A stretch of DNA of 64,000 nt from Pseudoxanthomonas sp. (GTDB taxonomy: Bacteria; Pseudomonadota; Gammaproteobacteria; Xanthomonadales; Xanthomonadaceae): the NCBI RefSeq assembly GCF_027498035.1, contig NZ_CP114978.1:3906001-3970000 (forward strand). The letters run 5' to 3'. Every line of letters starts with the position of its first letter. The stretch's first letter is position 1. A model generated the notes under the pieces. It saw only the letters and a program-made list of their open reading frames with translations. It was not told the DNA's origin and made no database searches. The position numbers were made by a program, and so were the translations under genes. Shown piece by piece: positions 50,256-58,965 of the stretch.

Positions 50256-51939
50256 CTACATCCCCGCGTAGTTCGGTCCACCGCCGCCCTGCGGGGCGAC
50301 CCAGACGATGTTCTGGGTCGGATCCTTGATGTCGCAGGTCTTGCAGTGCACACAGTTCTGGGCGTTGATCTGAAGGCGGGTGGCCTCGCCTTCGCCCACG
50401 AATTCGTACACGCCGGCCGGGCAGTAGCGTGCTTCGGGCCCGGCGTAGGTGGCTAGGTTGATGGCCACTGGCACTGACGCATCCTTCAGCGTCAGATGCG
50501 CTGGCTGGTGTTCGTCGTGGTTGGTGCTGGACAGGAACACCGAGCTGAGTCGGTCGAAGGTCAGCGTGCCGTCCGGTTTGGGGTAGGCGATCTTCGGCTG
50601 CTGGTCGGCCGGCTGCAGGCAGGCATGGTCCGGGGTGCTGTGGCGTAGGGTCCACGGTGCATTGCGCACGCCCAGCTTGGGCAGCAGCCACTGCTCGATG
50701 CCGGTCATCAGCGTGGCCAGGGTGCGGCCCTTCTTGAACCATTGCTTGAAATTCTTGGACTGCTTGAGCTCGTCGTGCAGCCAGCTGGCTTCGAACGCGG
50801 CCGGGTAGGCGCTGAGTTCATCGCCGCTACGGCCTTCACCCAGTGCCGCGAACGCGGCCTCGGCAGCCAGCATGCCGGTCTTGATCGCCGCATGGCTGCC
50901 CTTGATCCGGCTGGCATTGAGCGTGCCGGCCTCGCAGCCAACCAGCGCGCCGCCGGGGAACACCAGCTTGGGCAGCGACAGCAGCCCGCCGGCGGTGATC
51001 GAGCGGGCGCCGTAGCCGATGCGCTTGCCGCCTTCCAGGTGCTTGCGGATGGCTGGATGGGTCTTGAAGCGCTGGAACTCCTCGAACGGGCTCAACCACG
51101 GATTCTTGTAATCCAGGCCAACCACCAGGCCGATGGCGATCTTGCCGTCCTCGGCGTGGTACAGGAACGAGCCGCCGTAGGTGTCCGTCGTTGAGCGGCC
51201 AGCCAGCGGTATGCACCACCAGGCCGGGCTGGTGCGCACCGGGGGCGGCTTGCCACAGTTCCTTGATGCCCAAGCCATAGGCTTGCGGGTCCTTGCCGGC
51301 ATCCAGCGAGAATTTGCTGATCAGCTGGCGGCCGAGCTGGCCACGCGAGCCTTCGGCGAAGATCGTGTACTTGGCATGCAATTCCATGCCCAGCTGGAAC
51401 TCGGCCGTCGGTTCGCCATCTTTCCCTAAGCCCATGTTGCCGGTGGCCACGCCGCGCACAGCGCCGGCGTCCGAGTACAGGATCTCGGCGGCGGCGAAGC
51501 CGGGGAAGATCTCCACGCCCAGGCCTTCAGCCTGGGTGCTGAGCCAGCGCGTCAGCGCGCCCAGGCTGATGATGTAGTTGCCGTGGTTGTTGAAGCATTC
51601 CGGCAGGAGGAATGCGGGCGTGGACCTGGCGCCGGTTTCGTTGAGGAACAGGAACTCATCGCGGGTGACGGCCTGCTTGAGCGGTGCGCCCTTTTCCTGC
51701 CAGTCCGGAAACAGCTCGGTCAGCGCACGCGGGTCCATGATCGCGCCGGACAGGATGTGCGCGCCGGGTTCCGATCCCTTCTCCAGCACGCAGACCGAGA
51801 CTTCGCGCCCGGCCTCGGTGGCTAGCTGCTTGAGCCGGATCGCGGTGGACAACCCGCCCGGGCCAGCGCCGACGACCACCACGTCGTACTCCATCGATTC
51901 GCGGGGGCCGTACTGGGCGAGTAGCGCGTCCGGGGTCAT
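50256..51939 (-). CDS. etfD: Electron transfer flavoprotein-ubiquinone oxidoreductase, apparent single-base frameshift
   Basis: From ATG 51939 the frame shows FAD binding at DVVVVGAGPGGLSTAIRLKQ, SGAIMDPRALTELFPDW and GRQLISKFSLDAGKDPQAYG, up to HQPGLVVHTAGWPL. The next conserved stretch, TDTYGGSFLYHAEDGKIAIG, is in another frame. Coding-strand CTCAACACGGACACC is expected where CTCAACGACGGACACC is read, so one base at about 51188-51190 looks surplus. The rest is intact, with the 4Fe-4S motif (RYCPAGVYEF, NCVHCKTCDIKDPTQNIVW). Together about 560 residues, normal for ETF-QO, which feeds electrons from fatty-acid and amino-acid dehydrogenases into ubiquinone. The ATG near 51894 is another start. 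etfAB are not in the window. Confidence 0.9.
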
Positions 51940-52091
51940 GGCTGGCTCCGAAATGGGGGCGTGGCAAAAGGGCCGCCATGATACTGGACGGCAGCGTATG
52001 GACCATGTGCCAGGACGCTCACGCCGGGCTGACATGGTCGCCATGGCCCGGCGCTAGCATCGAAGGCCGGTTGGTTTCGCAAGGGCTGCGT

Positions 52092-53543
52092 ATGTCACAG
52101 CAGGTTTCCAATGCCCGTCCGGCACCGGACCAGGTGCTGGTCGACATCGTCGACTACGTCCTGGAATACCGGATCACCTCCACGCTGGCCTTCGAGACCG
52201 CGCGGCACTGCCTGATCGACACGCTGGGCTGTGGCTTGGAGGCGCTGGAATACCCGGCCTGCACCAGGCTGCTGGGGCCATTGGTCCCCGGCACGGTGGT
52301 GGCGAACGGTGCCAAGGTGCCCGGGACTGGCTTCCAGCTGGACCCGGTCAAGGCGGCCTTCGACATCGGCGCGATGATCCGCTGGCTGGACTTCAACGAC
52401 ACCTGGCTGGCGGCCGAGTGGGGCCATCCCTCCGACAACCTGGGCGGCATCCTGGCCACGGCCGACTGGCTCAGTCGCACGGCCGTGGCCGAAAGCCGCG
52501 CGCCGCTGAGCATGCGCGCGGTGCTGACGGCGATGATCAAGGCACACGAGATCCAGGGCTGCATCGCGCTGGAAAATTCCTTCAACAAGGTCGGCCTGGA
52601 CCACGTGGTGCTGGTCAAGGTGGCCTCGACTGCGGTGGTGGGCCAGCTGCTGGGCCTGGACCGGCAGCAGATGTGCAATGCGGTGTCGCTGGCCTGGGTG
52701 GACGGGCAGAGCCTGCGCACCTACCGGCACGCGCCCAACACCGGCAGCCGCAAGAGCTGGGCCGCCGGCGATGCCACCAGCCGCGCGGTGCGCCTGGCGC
52801 TGATGGCCGCCACGGGCGAGATGGGCTATCCGTCGGTGCTGACTGCCAAGACCTGGGGCTTCTACGACGTGCTGTTCAAGGGGCAGCCGTTCCGCTTCCA
52901 GCGCCCCTACGGCAGCTATGTGATGGAGAACGTGCTGTTCAAGATCAGCTATCCGGCCGAATTCCACGGCCAGACCGCGGTCGAAGCGGCCATGACCCTG
53001 CACGCGCAACTGCGGGCGCTGGGCCGGCCGATGGAGGACATCGCCCATATCGCCATCCGTACGCACCAGGCCTGCATCCGCATCATCGACAAGCAGGGGC
53101 CGCTGGCCAATCCGGCCGACCGCGACCACTGTGTCCAGTACATGGTCGCGGTGGCGCTGATCTTCGGCCGCTTGACTGCGGCTGATTACGAAGACGCGAT
53201 CGCCGCCGATCCGCGCATCGACGCGCTCCGCGAAAAGATCACCTGCGCGGAAGATCCGCATTACACCGCCGATTACCACGACCCGGACAAGCGCAGTATT
53301 CCCAGTGCACTGGTCGTGGTGTTCAACGATGGCAGTGCGTTGCATGAGGTGGCGGTCGAATACCCGATTGGCCACAGACGTCGGCGTGACGAAGGCCTGC
53401 CGCTGCTGTTGGACAAGTTCAAGACCAACCTGGCTCGCCGGTTCGATGAAGCGCGGCAGCAGAAGATCCTGCAGGTGTCGCTGGACCAGGCTGCGCTGGA
53501 GGCCATGCCGGTGCACGACTACGTCGACCTCTACGTGCCCTGA
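52092..53543 (+). CDS. prpD: 2-methylcitrate dehydratase PrpD (MmgE/PrpD family)
   Basis: 483 residues, the same length as E. coli PrpD. Motifs: TLAFETARHCLIDTLGCGLE, GAMIRWLDFNDTWLAAEWGH (active-site region), GHPSDNLGGILATADW, ENSFNKVGLDHVVLVKVAST, HAPNTGSRKSWAAGDATSRA and the C-terminal DEGLPLLLDKFKTNLARRF. It dehydrates 2-methylcitrate to methylaconitate in propionate breakdown. prpB and prpC are not adjacent. It diverges from etfD, both linked to odd-chain and branched-chain fatty acid use. ATG 52092 is the best start. Confidence 0.92.
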   Translation: MSQQVSNARPAPDQVLVDIVDYVLEYRITSTLAFETARHCLIDTLGCGLEALEYPACTRLLGPLVPGTVVANGAKVPGTGFQLDPVKAAFDIGAMIRWLDFNDTWLAAEWGHPSDNLGGILATADWLSRTAVAESRAPLSMRAVLTAMIKAHEIQGCIALENSFNKVGLDHVVLVKVASTAVVGQLLGLDRQQMCNAVSLAWVDGQSLRTYRHAPNTGSRKSWAAGDATSRAVRLALMAATGEMGYPSVLTAKTWGFYDVLFKGQPFRFQRPYGSYVMENVLFKISYPAEFHGQTAVEAAMTLHAQLRALGRPMEDIAHIAIRTHQACIRIIDKQGPLANPADRDHCVQYMVAVALIFGRLTAADYEDAIAADPRIDALREKITCAEDPHYTADYHDPDKRSIPSALVVVFNDGSALHEVAVEYPIGHRRRRDEGLPLLLDKFKTNLARRFDEARQQKILQVSLDQAALEAMPVHDYVDLYVP

Positions 53544-53592
53544 GCGGCCCGGGTGGATTGGCGCGTGCGCTGCCGCCGGTCACACTGTGCCG

Positions 53593-54546
53593 ATGCCGAA
53601 CCTGCTGTTGCCGCCCGCCATCGCCCTGCTGGGCCCTACTGCTTCAGGCAAGTCCGCACTGGCGCTGGAATGGGCGCAGCGCCTGGGCGGGGAGATCGTC
53701 AGCATCGATTCGGCGCTGGTCTACCGGCACCTGGACATCGGTGCAGCCAAGCCCTCGCGCGATGAGCTGGCCCTGGTGCCGCACCATCTGATCGACGTGC
53801 GCGATCCGTGGCAGACCTACTCGGCGGCCGAGTTCGCCCAGGATGCACGGACGGCGGTCGAACAGATCGTCGCGCGCGGACGCATCCCGATCCTGGCCGG
53901 CGGCACCGGCCTGTATTTCCAGGCGCTGACCGACGGCCTGGCCGACATGCCCGAAGCCAGTCCCGGCCTGCGCGCGGTCATCACCGCCGATGCGGCTGTG
54001 CGTGGCTGGCCGGCGCTGCATGCCGATCTCGCGCAAGTCGATCCGCTGGCCGCGGCCAGGATCAAGCCGACCGATCCGCAGCGCATCCAGCGGGCGCTGG
54101 AAGTGTTCCGCCTGAGCGGCCGCCCGATCAGCGCCTGGCAGCGCGATCCTGCCGGCGCGCGGTTGCCGGTGCGGATGCTCAAATTGGTATTGGCGCCGGC
54201 CGACCGCACGGTGCTGCATGGCCGGATCGAACGTCGCTTCGACGCGATGCTGGCGCAGGGTTTCCTCGATGAAGTACGTGCCCTGCGAGGGCTTCCCCAG
54301 ATGCAGGCTGCACCCGCGCCGCTGGACCTGCCGGCGGTGCGCGCGGTCGGCTACCGCCAGGCCTGGCAGTTCCTGGAGGGCGAGGGTGACGCGGCCACGT
54401 TCCGCGAACGCGCCATTGCCGCGACCCGCCAGCTGGCCAAGCGCCAGCTGACCTGGCTGCGGGCGCGGCACGACCTGCGCTGGTTCGACCCGGCCACGCA
54501 GCGCGAAAGGCTTGAAGACGCGCTGTCGCTGTTCCTGGGGCGCTGA
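53593..54546 (+). CDS. miaA: tRNA dimethylallyltransferase MiaA
   Basis: 317 residues from ATG 53593. Walker-type GPTASGKSALAL, then IVSIDSALVYRHLDIGAAKP, VPHHLIDVRDPWQTYSAAEF, PILAGGTGLYFQALTDGL, PQRIQRALEVFRLSGRPIS and RQLAKRQLTWLR. It adds dimethylallyl to A37 of UNN-reading tRNAs, the substrate that MiaB later methylthiolates. 134 bases before hfq, the normal miaA-hfq-hflX order. Confidence 0.96.
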   Translation: MPNLLLPPAIALLGPTASGKSALALEWAQRLGGEIVSIDSALVYRHLDIGAAKPSRDELALVPHHLIDVRDPWQTYSAAEFAQDARTAVEQIVARGRIPILAGGTGLYFQALTDGLADMPEASPGLRAVITADAAVRGWPALHADLAQVDPLAAARIKPTDPQRIQRALEVFRLSGRPISAWQRDPAGARLPVRMLKLVLAPADRTVLHGRIERRFDAMLAQGFLDEVRALRGLPQMQAAPAPLDLPAVRAVGYRQAWQFLEGEGDAATFRERAIAATRQLAKRQLTWLRARHDLRWFDPATQRERLEDALSLFLGR

Positions 54547-54680
54547 AACCGCGACGACGTGGCTGGTCAATCCGTCCTGCTTGTGTAATATCCGTTAACC
54601 GGTCGCGGTTCGGGGAAGCAATCGCTGCGCCGGCCCATTACAAGAACAGTCCCATCAAAGAATGGGCGGGAGTTTTTCGC

Positions 54681-54968
54681 ATGTCCAAGGGGCAATCCCT
54701 GCAGGATCCGTTCCTCAACGCGTTGCGGCGCGAGCGGGTGCCGGTGTCGGTCTATCTGGTCAACGGCATCAAGCTGCAGGGCACGATCGAATCGTTCGAC
54801 CAGTTCGTGGTCCTGCTGCGCAATACGGTCAGCCAGATGGTTTACAAACATGCCATTTCCACTGTGGTGCCGGCACGCAACGTGCGCGTGGGGCCAGGTG
54901 GCGGCTATGTCCAGCCCGGTGCCGATGGCGCCGAAGTCGATCCTGACGACGTCGAAGACGACGAATAA
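54681..54968 (+). CDS. hfq: RNA chaperone Hfq
   Basis: 95 residues. Sm1 motif VSVYLVNGIKLQGTIESFDQ and Sm2 with YKHAISTVVPARNV are perfect Hfq; the distal part PFLNALRRERVPV is also canonical. The short acidic tail (AEVDPDDVEDDE) follows a Gly-rich linker. It pairs small RNAs with mRNAs as a hexamer. TAATAT at 54586-54591 could be a -10 box for a promoter within the gap after miaA. Confidence 0.97.
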   Translation: MSKGQSLQDPFLNALRRERVPVSVYLVNGIKLQGTIESFDQFVVLLRNTVSQMVYKHAISTVVPARNVRVGPGGGYVQPGADGAEVDPDDVEDDE

Positions 54969-55095
54969 GCGAGCAGGGGCGCCGGCATGGCCGGGGCCTC
55001 TCGGCCTGCCGTGCGTCGGCGGTTTCCGCGTAAACGGTTGAACCGGGACCTGTCCGTCACCATGCTGGTGCGGATATCCGCCGATGCCGTGAAAA

Positions 55096-56466
55096 ATGCC
55101 GACCGAGCTGTTTGAACGTTCCCGCAAGGGTGAGCACGCCCTGCTGATCCAGCCTGTCCGCGGGGGCACCGCCGCCGTGGCCGGCGATGAGGATGCCGCC
55201 GAGGAGTTCACCGAACTGGCCCGCTCGGCCGGCGCGACCATTGCCGCGCTGGTCACGGCCCGCACCGACAAGCCCAGCCCGTCGACCTTCATCGGCAGTG
55301 GCAAGCTGGAAGAGGTCAAGGCCGCGGCCGATGCCACCGGCGCCGACCTGATCCTGGTCAACCACGCCCTGACCCCGGGGCAAGAGCGCAACCTGGAGAA
55401 GGCCCTGGAGCGCCGCGTGCTGGACCGCACCGGGCTGATCCTGGACATCTTCGCCCAGCGCGCCCGCAGCCACGAAGGCAAGCTCCAGGTCGAACTGGCC
55501 CAGCTGCGCCACATGGCCACGCGCCTGGTCCGTGGCTGGACTCACCTTGAACGCCAGCGCGGCGGTTCCATCGGCCTGCGCGGCCCGGGTGAAACCCAGC
55601 TGGAAACCGACCGCCGGCTGCTGCAGAAGCGGGTGGACCAGCTGCAGAAGCGGCTGGAAAAGGTCGAGGTGCAGCACACCCAGATGCGCCGGGCGCGCGT
55701 CCGCAGCGAGCTGCCGCGCGTGGCGCTGGTTGGCTATACCAATGCCGGCAAGTCGACCCTGTTCAACGCCATCACCGGCGCGCAGGCCTACGCGGCCGAC
55801 CAGTTGTTCGCCACGCTGGACCCCACCGTGCGCCGGGTGAATTTGTCCGGCGGCAGCGTGGTGCTCGCCGATACGGTGGGGTTCGTGCGCGATCTGCCGC
55901 ATGAGCTGGTAGCCGCGTTCCGTTCGACCCTGTCCGAAGCGCGCGAGGCCGACCTGCTGCTGCATGTGGTCGATGCCGCCGACCCGCTGCGCGAGGAACG
56001 CATGGCCCAGGTGGACCTGGTGTTGAATGAGATCGACGCCGGCGACATCCCGCAGTTGCTGGTGTTCAACAAAATCGACCGCATCGAGGGTGCCCAACCG
56101 CGCCACGACGCGCCTGAAGGCGATCTGGACACCGAGACCGAGCCCGGCACGCTGGGCCTGGCGCGCGAGCGGGTGTGGATTTCCGCGCGCGACGGCGTTG
56201 GCCTGGACTTGGTCCAGGACGCGCTGGCCCAGCGCCTGGGCCTGCAGCGCATCCGTGGCGAGGTGGTCCTGCCGCCGACCGCCGGCCGCCTGCGCGCGCG
56301 CCTGCACGATCTGGAAGCCGTGCGTGGCGAAGACCACGACGAAGCCGGCTGGCGCCTGACCCTGGACATGGCCCGCACCGATGCGGAAAAGCTGCTGTCA
56401 CAGCCGGGCGGGGAAGCATTGCGGGCGTTGCTGCCAGCGGTGGAAGTGGAGCATTGGGAGGCGTAA
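55096..56466 (+). CDS. hflX: GTPase HflX
   Basis: 456 residues. N-terminal HflX domain with FIGSGKLEEVKAAADATGAD, NHALTPGQERNLEKALERRV, RTGLILDIFAQRARSHEGKL and LRGPGETQLETDRRLL. G domain: G1 GYTNAGKST, G3 DTVGFVRDLPHELVAAFRST, G4 NKID. HflX splits stalled ribosomes and binds the 50S E-site region. The C-terminal extension of about 60 residues after the G domain is usual. The following 745 bases are non-coding repeat. Confidence 0.95.
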   Translation: MPTELFERSRKGEHALLIQPVRGGTAAVAGDEDAAEEFTELARSAGATIAALVTARTDKPSPSTFIGSGKLEEVKAAADATGADLILVNHALTPGQERNLEKALERRVLDRTGLILDIFAQRARSHEGKLQVELAQLRHMATRLVRGWTHLERQRGGSIGLRGPGETQLETDRRLLQKRVDQLQKRLEKVEVQHTQMRRARVRSELPRVALVGYTNAGKSTLFNAITGAQAYAADQLFATLDPTVRRVNLSGGSVVLADTVGFVRDLPHELVAAFRSTLSEAREADLLLHVVDAADPLREERMAQVDLVLNEIDAGDIPQLLVFNKIDRIEGAQPRHDAPEGDLDTETEPGTLGLARERVWISARDGVGLDLVQDALAQRLGLQRIRGEVVLPPTAGRLRARLHDLEAVRGEDHDEAGWRLTLDMARTDAEKLLSQPGGEALRALLPAVEVEHWEA

Positions 56467-57211
56467 GCCTTTCGCTCTCTTCTTCGCTCTCTCTGCCTTG
56501 ATTGCGTGCTGTGCGTTTGCAAAAAGTCCGCATTCTTCTCTGAAGCAAGAGCTTTCGCGGCACTTCGTGCCACGACCTACTTTCTTTGCTTGTGCAAAGA
56601 AAGCTAGGCAAAGAAACACACTCCGGGCGGCACGCCTGCTTCGCAGGTTCGCTACAGGCCGAGGGATTTTTGGAAGGGACATCCATGTCCCTTCCAAAAA
56701 CGATGTGCATCCATGCACATCGCCCTGCGGGTCTGTCCTCGCCCCTTCGCCATGCCTCACGGAGAGATTGAGAGCGCGAGTAAAGGCAAAGGCAAGGAAC
56801 GGTGAAGCCAGATTCGCTTCGCTGATTGCTCATAGAAATTTGCACATCTAGAGCAGGGCTTTGCTCGGCTGTTTTGGTTTTGGCCTCTGCTTTGGCTGTT
56901 GCTGTTGCTCTGTTCTTGGTCTTCAGCGCCTTCAAAGCGAGCCGAGCACCGCAGGCGGAAACGGCCGAAGAGGCGCGGGTGTTTGAGCGTAGCGAGTTCC
57001 CGCGCCGTGCCGTTTCCGGCGAGGAGCACAGGGCACCGCCGCAACGCGGCGGCGAGTGTCAGGCGCTGGCGGTTTTGGCCACTTTTGCCAAGACAAAAGT
57101 GGCTCGTGCGGCGAAGCCGCGCGAAAGCTTTGCTTTAAAACGACCAGAAAATCGCGATGGCGACGACGGCGATCAGTGGAGCAAGACAAGGTGCCAAGAC
57201 GCCAAGTCAGC
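56467..57211. repeat. Complex intergenic repeat region with perfect hairpins
   Basis: 745 bases between the convergent hflX and amidase genes. I see no gene; open frames exist on both strands but lack ribosome sites and known motifs. It contains CTTTCTTTGC/GCAAAGAAAG (56580-56603), a 16-base stem TTTTTGGAAGGGACAT/ATGTCCCTTCCAAAAA (56667-56700), CGATGTGCAT/ATGCACATCG (56701-56722) and CCACTTTTG/CAAAAGTGG (57079-57102). The motifs around TTTCTTTGCTTGTGCAAAGA and TTTTGCCAAGACAAAAGTGG resemble dispersed repeats that recur in Xanthomonadaceae genomes and are often mis-called as hypothetical proteins. Confidence 0.7.
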
Positions 57212-57775
57212 TCAGGGAACCAACCGCTCCAACCCCACCTGCGCCAGCACCACCTCCCACGGAAACAACGGCCCCGGATCCCGCTTGCGGGCCACAAGCG
57301 CCGCAGGATCATCCTCGGCAGCCACCTGGTCCATATCCAGATCCTCATGCCCGGCGATGAAGCGCAGTGCCGGCAGCTGCGTCTTCAATCCCTGCAGCAG
57401 CGCCACCAGCGCGGTGATCTGTGCATCGGGGTAAGGCACCTCCATCGCCTGGTGCCCGGCATGTAGCCAGTGCGGATACCGGCCGATATTGACCAGCTCG
57501 ATGCCCACGCTGCGGGCGTTGTAGCCGCGTACATGGTGGGCGACGCGTTCTGGCGGCACCCATTCCTGGGTGCTGCCGTCGCGGTCGATGTACCAGTGGC
57601 CGCTGTTGCCGGTGCCGGAGGTGTAGCGGACGGTTTCGCCGAATTCCCGGGCCGTCGCCAGGTCCGGAAGCTCGGTGCAGTGGATGACCACCAGGTCGAT
57701 CTGGTCCAGTGGGCGGGTGTCGAGCAGGCCCACGTAGGGCAAGGGGGCGAGGGTGATCGGCAGGGCGGGCGACAT
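57212..57775 (-). CDS. N-acetylmuramoyl-L-alanine amidase, AmpD-like (Amidase_2)
   Basis: 187 residues, no signal peptide, so probably cytoplasmic like AmpD. Zinc and active-site motifs: DLVVIHCTELPDLATAREFG, GHWYIDRDGSTQEWV, VAHHVRGYNARSVGIELVNI, RFIAGHEDLDM and ARKRDPGPLFPWEVV. It would remove the peptide from anhydromuropeptides during wall recycling. It is not next to ampE, and the name AmpD is left open because several paralogues exist in this family of bacteria. Confidence 0.87.
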   Translation of the reverse strand: MSPALPITLAPLPYVGLLDTRPLDQIDLVVIHCTELPDLATAREFGETVRYTSGTGNSGHWYIDRDGSTQEWVPPERVAHHVRGYNARSVGIELVNIGRYPHWLHAGHQAMEVPYPDAQITALVALLQGLKTQLPALRFIAGHEDLDMDQVAAEDDPAALVARKRDPGPLFPWEVVLAQVGLERLVP

Positions 57776-57867
57776 GGCCCGAATGCTACACGCGCACCGG
57801 GCGCCGGGCGGGCTCGCGCTAAACTGCGCGACCCGGCGTACCGCGCCGATGCTCCCGTGCGCTGCCC

Positions 57868-58359
57868 ATGCCCCTCAATCCCGACTCCCCGCTGGCCAAG
57901 CTGATGGCCACCTTGCCGCGTGCCGGTGCGGTGGCGTGGATCGGCGTGCGCCCGGCGCGCGATGTGCCCATGACGCCGGTCGAGCGCGTCCAGGCCAATG
58001 CCGGTGCGGGCCTGGAAGGCGATCGTTACAAGGGCGGTAGCGGCAAGCGTGGCCTGACCCTGATCCAGGCCGAACACCTGCCGGTGATCGCCATGCTGGC
58101 CGGGCTGGATGCGGTCGAAGCCGCTACCCTGCGCCGGAACATCGTGGTGTCCGGGATCCCGCTGATCGCACTGAAGGAGCGTCGCTTCCGCATCGGTGAC
58201 GTGGTGCTGGAAGGGACCGAGCCCTGCGATCCGTGTTCACGCATGGAGGACGCTCTGGGCACCGGCGGCTACAACGCCATGCGCGGCCACGGCGGCCTGT
58301 GCGCGCGGATCATCGAAGGCGGCAGTTTTGCCGTCGGCGACGCGGTGGTGCCGCTGTGA
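57868..58359 (+). CDS. MOSC domain protein
   Basis: 163 residues, a single MOSC domain: VAWIGVRPARDVPMTPVERV, AGAGLEGDRYKGGSGKRGLT, LIQAEHLPVI, LRRNIVVSGIPLIALKERRF and the conserved Cys motif EPCDPCSRMEDALG. Such stand-alone MOSC proteins are related to the C-terminal domain of molybdenum-cofactor sulfurases and to YiiM; the Cys is the likely sulfur carrier. Substrate not known. Its stop overlaps the next start (GTGA). Confidence 0.88.
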   Translation: MPLNPDSPLAKLMATLPRAGAVAWIGVRPARDVPMTPVERVQANAGAGLEGDRYKGGSGKRGLTLIQAEHLPVIAMLAGLDAVEAATLRRNIVVSGIPLIALKERRFRIGDVVLEGTEPCDPCSRMEDALGTGGYNAMRGHGGLCARIIEGGSFAVGDAVVPL

Positions 58360-58883
58360 TCCGCGGCCACGTCATCCTGTCGCACGGTTTTGAAAGCGGG
58401 CCCGAGGCGACCAAGGTCACCGCCCTGGCCGACGTGGCCGAGGCCGCCGGCTGGACCCACGAGCGCCCGGATTTCACCGATCTGGATGCCATGACCGAGG
58501 CCGGCCAGCTTGGCGATGTCGGCGCACGCCTGGTGCGCCTGCGCACGCTGGCTTCGGCCGCGGCCAAGAAAGGCCCGCTGGTGCTGGTCGGCTCCAGCCT
58601 GGGCGCCTACACCTCGGCCCAGGTCTCGCTGCTGGTGCCGGTGCACGGGTTGTTCCTGATGGCGCCGCCCACGGTACTGGGGCCGCTGCCGGTGCTGGAT
58701 GCCGCGCAGGTGCCGGTGTCGATCATCCACGGTTGGGACGACGAACTGATCCCGGCCAAGAACGTGGTCGACTGGGCCCAGGCGCGTCGCGCGCGACTGC
58801 TGCTGGTCGATGACGACCATCGCCTGTCCAACCACGTGGATGCCGCCGCACAGGCGTTCGCGCAGCTGCTGGCTTCGTTGTAA
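58356..58883 (+). CDS. Small alpha/beta hydrolase
   Basis: 175 residues from GTG 58356, coupled to the MOSC gene by a GTGA overlap. N-terminal ILSHGFESGPEATKVTALAD, nucleophile elbow LVLVGSSLGAYTSAQ (Ser), acid SIIHGWDDELIP (Asp) and base DDDHRLSNHV (His) complete a catalytic triad. It resembles the YqiA/KANL3-like minimal hydrolases, probably an esterase; natural substrate unknown. Confidence 0.83.
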   Translation: MIRGHVILSHGFESGPEATKVTALADVAEAAGWTHERPDFTDLDAMTEAGQLGDVGARLVRLRTLASAAAKKGPLVLVGSSLGAYTSAQVSLLVPVHGLFLMAPPTVLGPLPVLDAAQVPVSIIHGWDDELIPAKNVVDWAQARRARLLLVDDDHRLSNHVDAAAQAFAQLLASL

Positions 58884-58965
58884 TTCCAACGCGGCGCTTC
58901 CTGCGCCGCGCGCTGTCATCACGCTGCCGCACCCGCGGGGGCGACGCATTGTTTGAGGTCTCAAA

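Noticed and set aside
56467..57211. Open frames of 100-290 codons over the repeat region
   Set aside because: They lack ribosome sites and known motifs, overlap each other on both strands and coincide with palindromic repeats.
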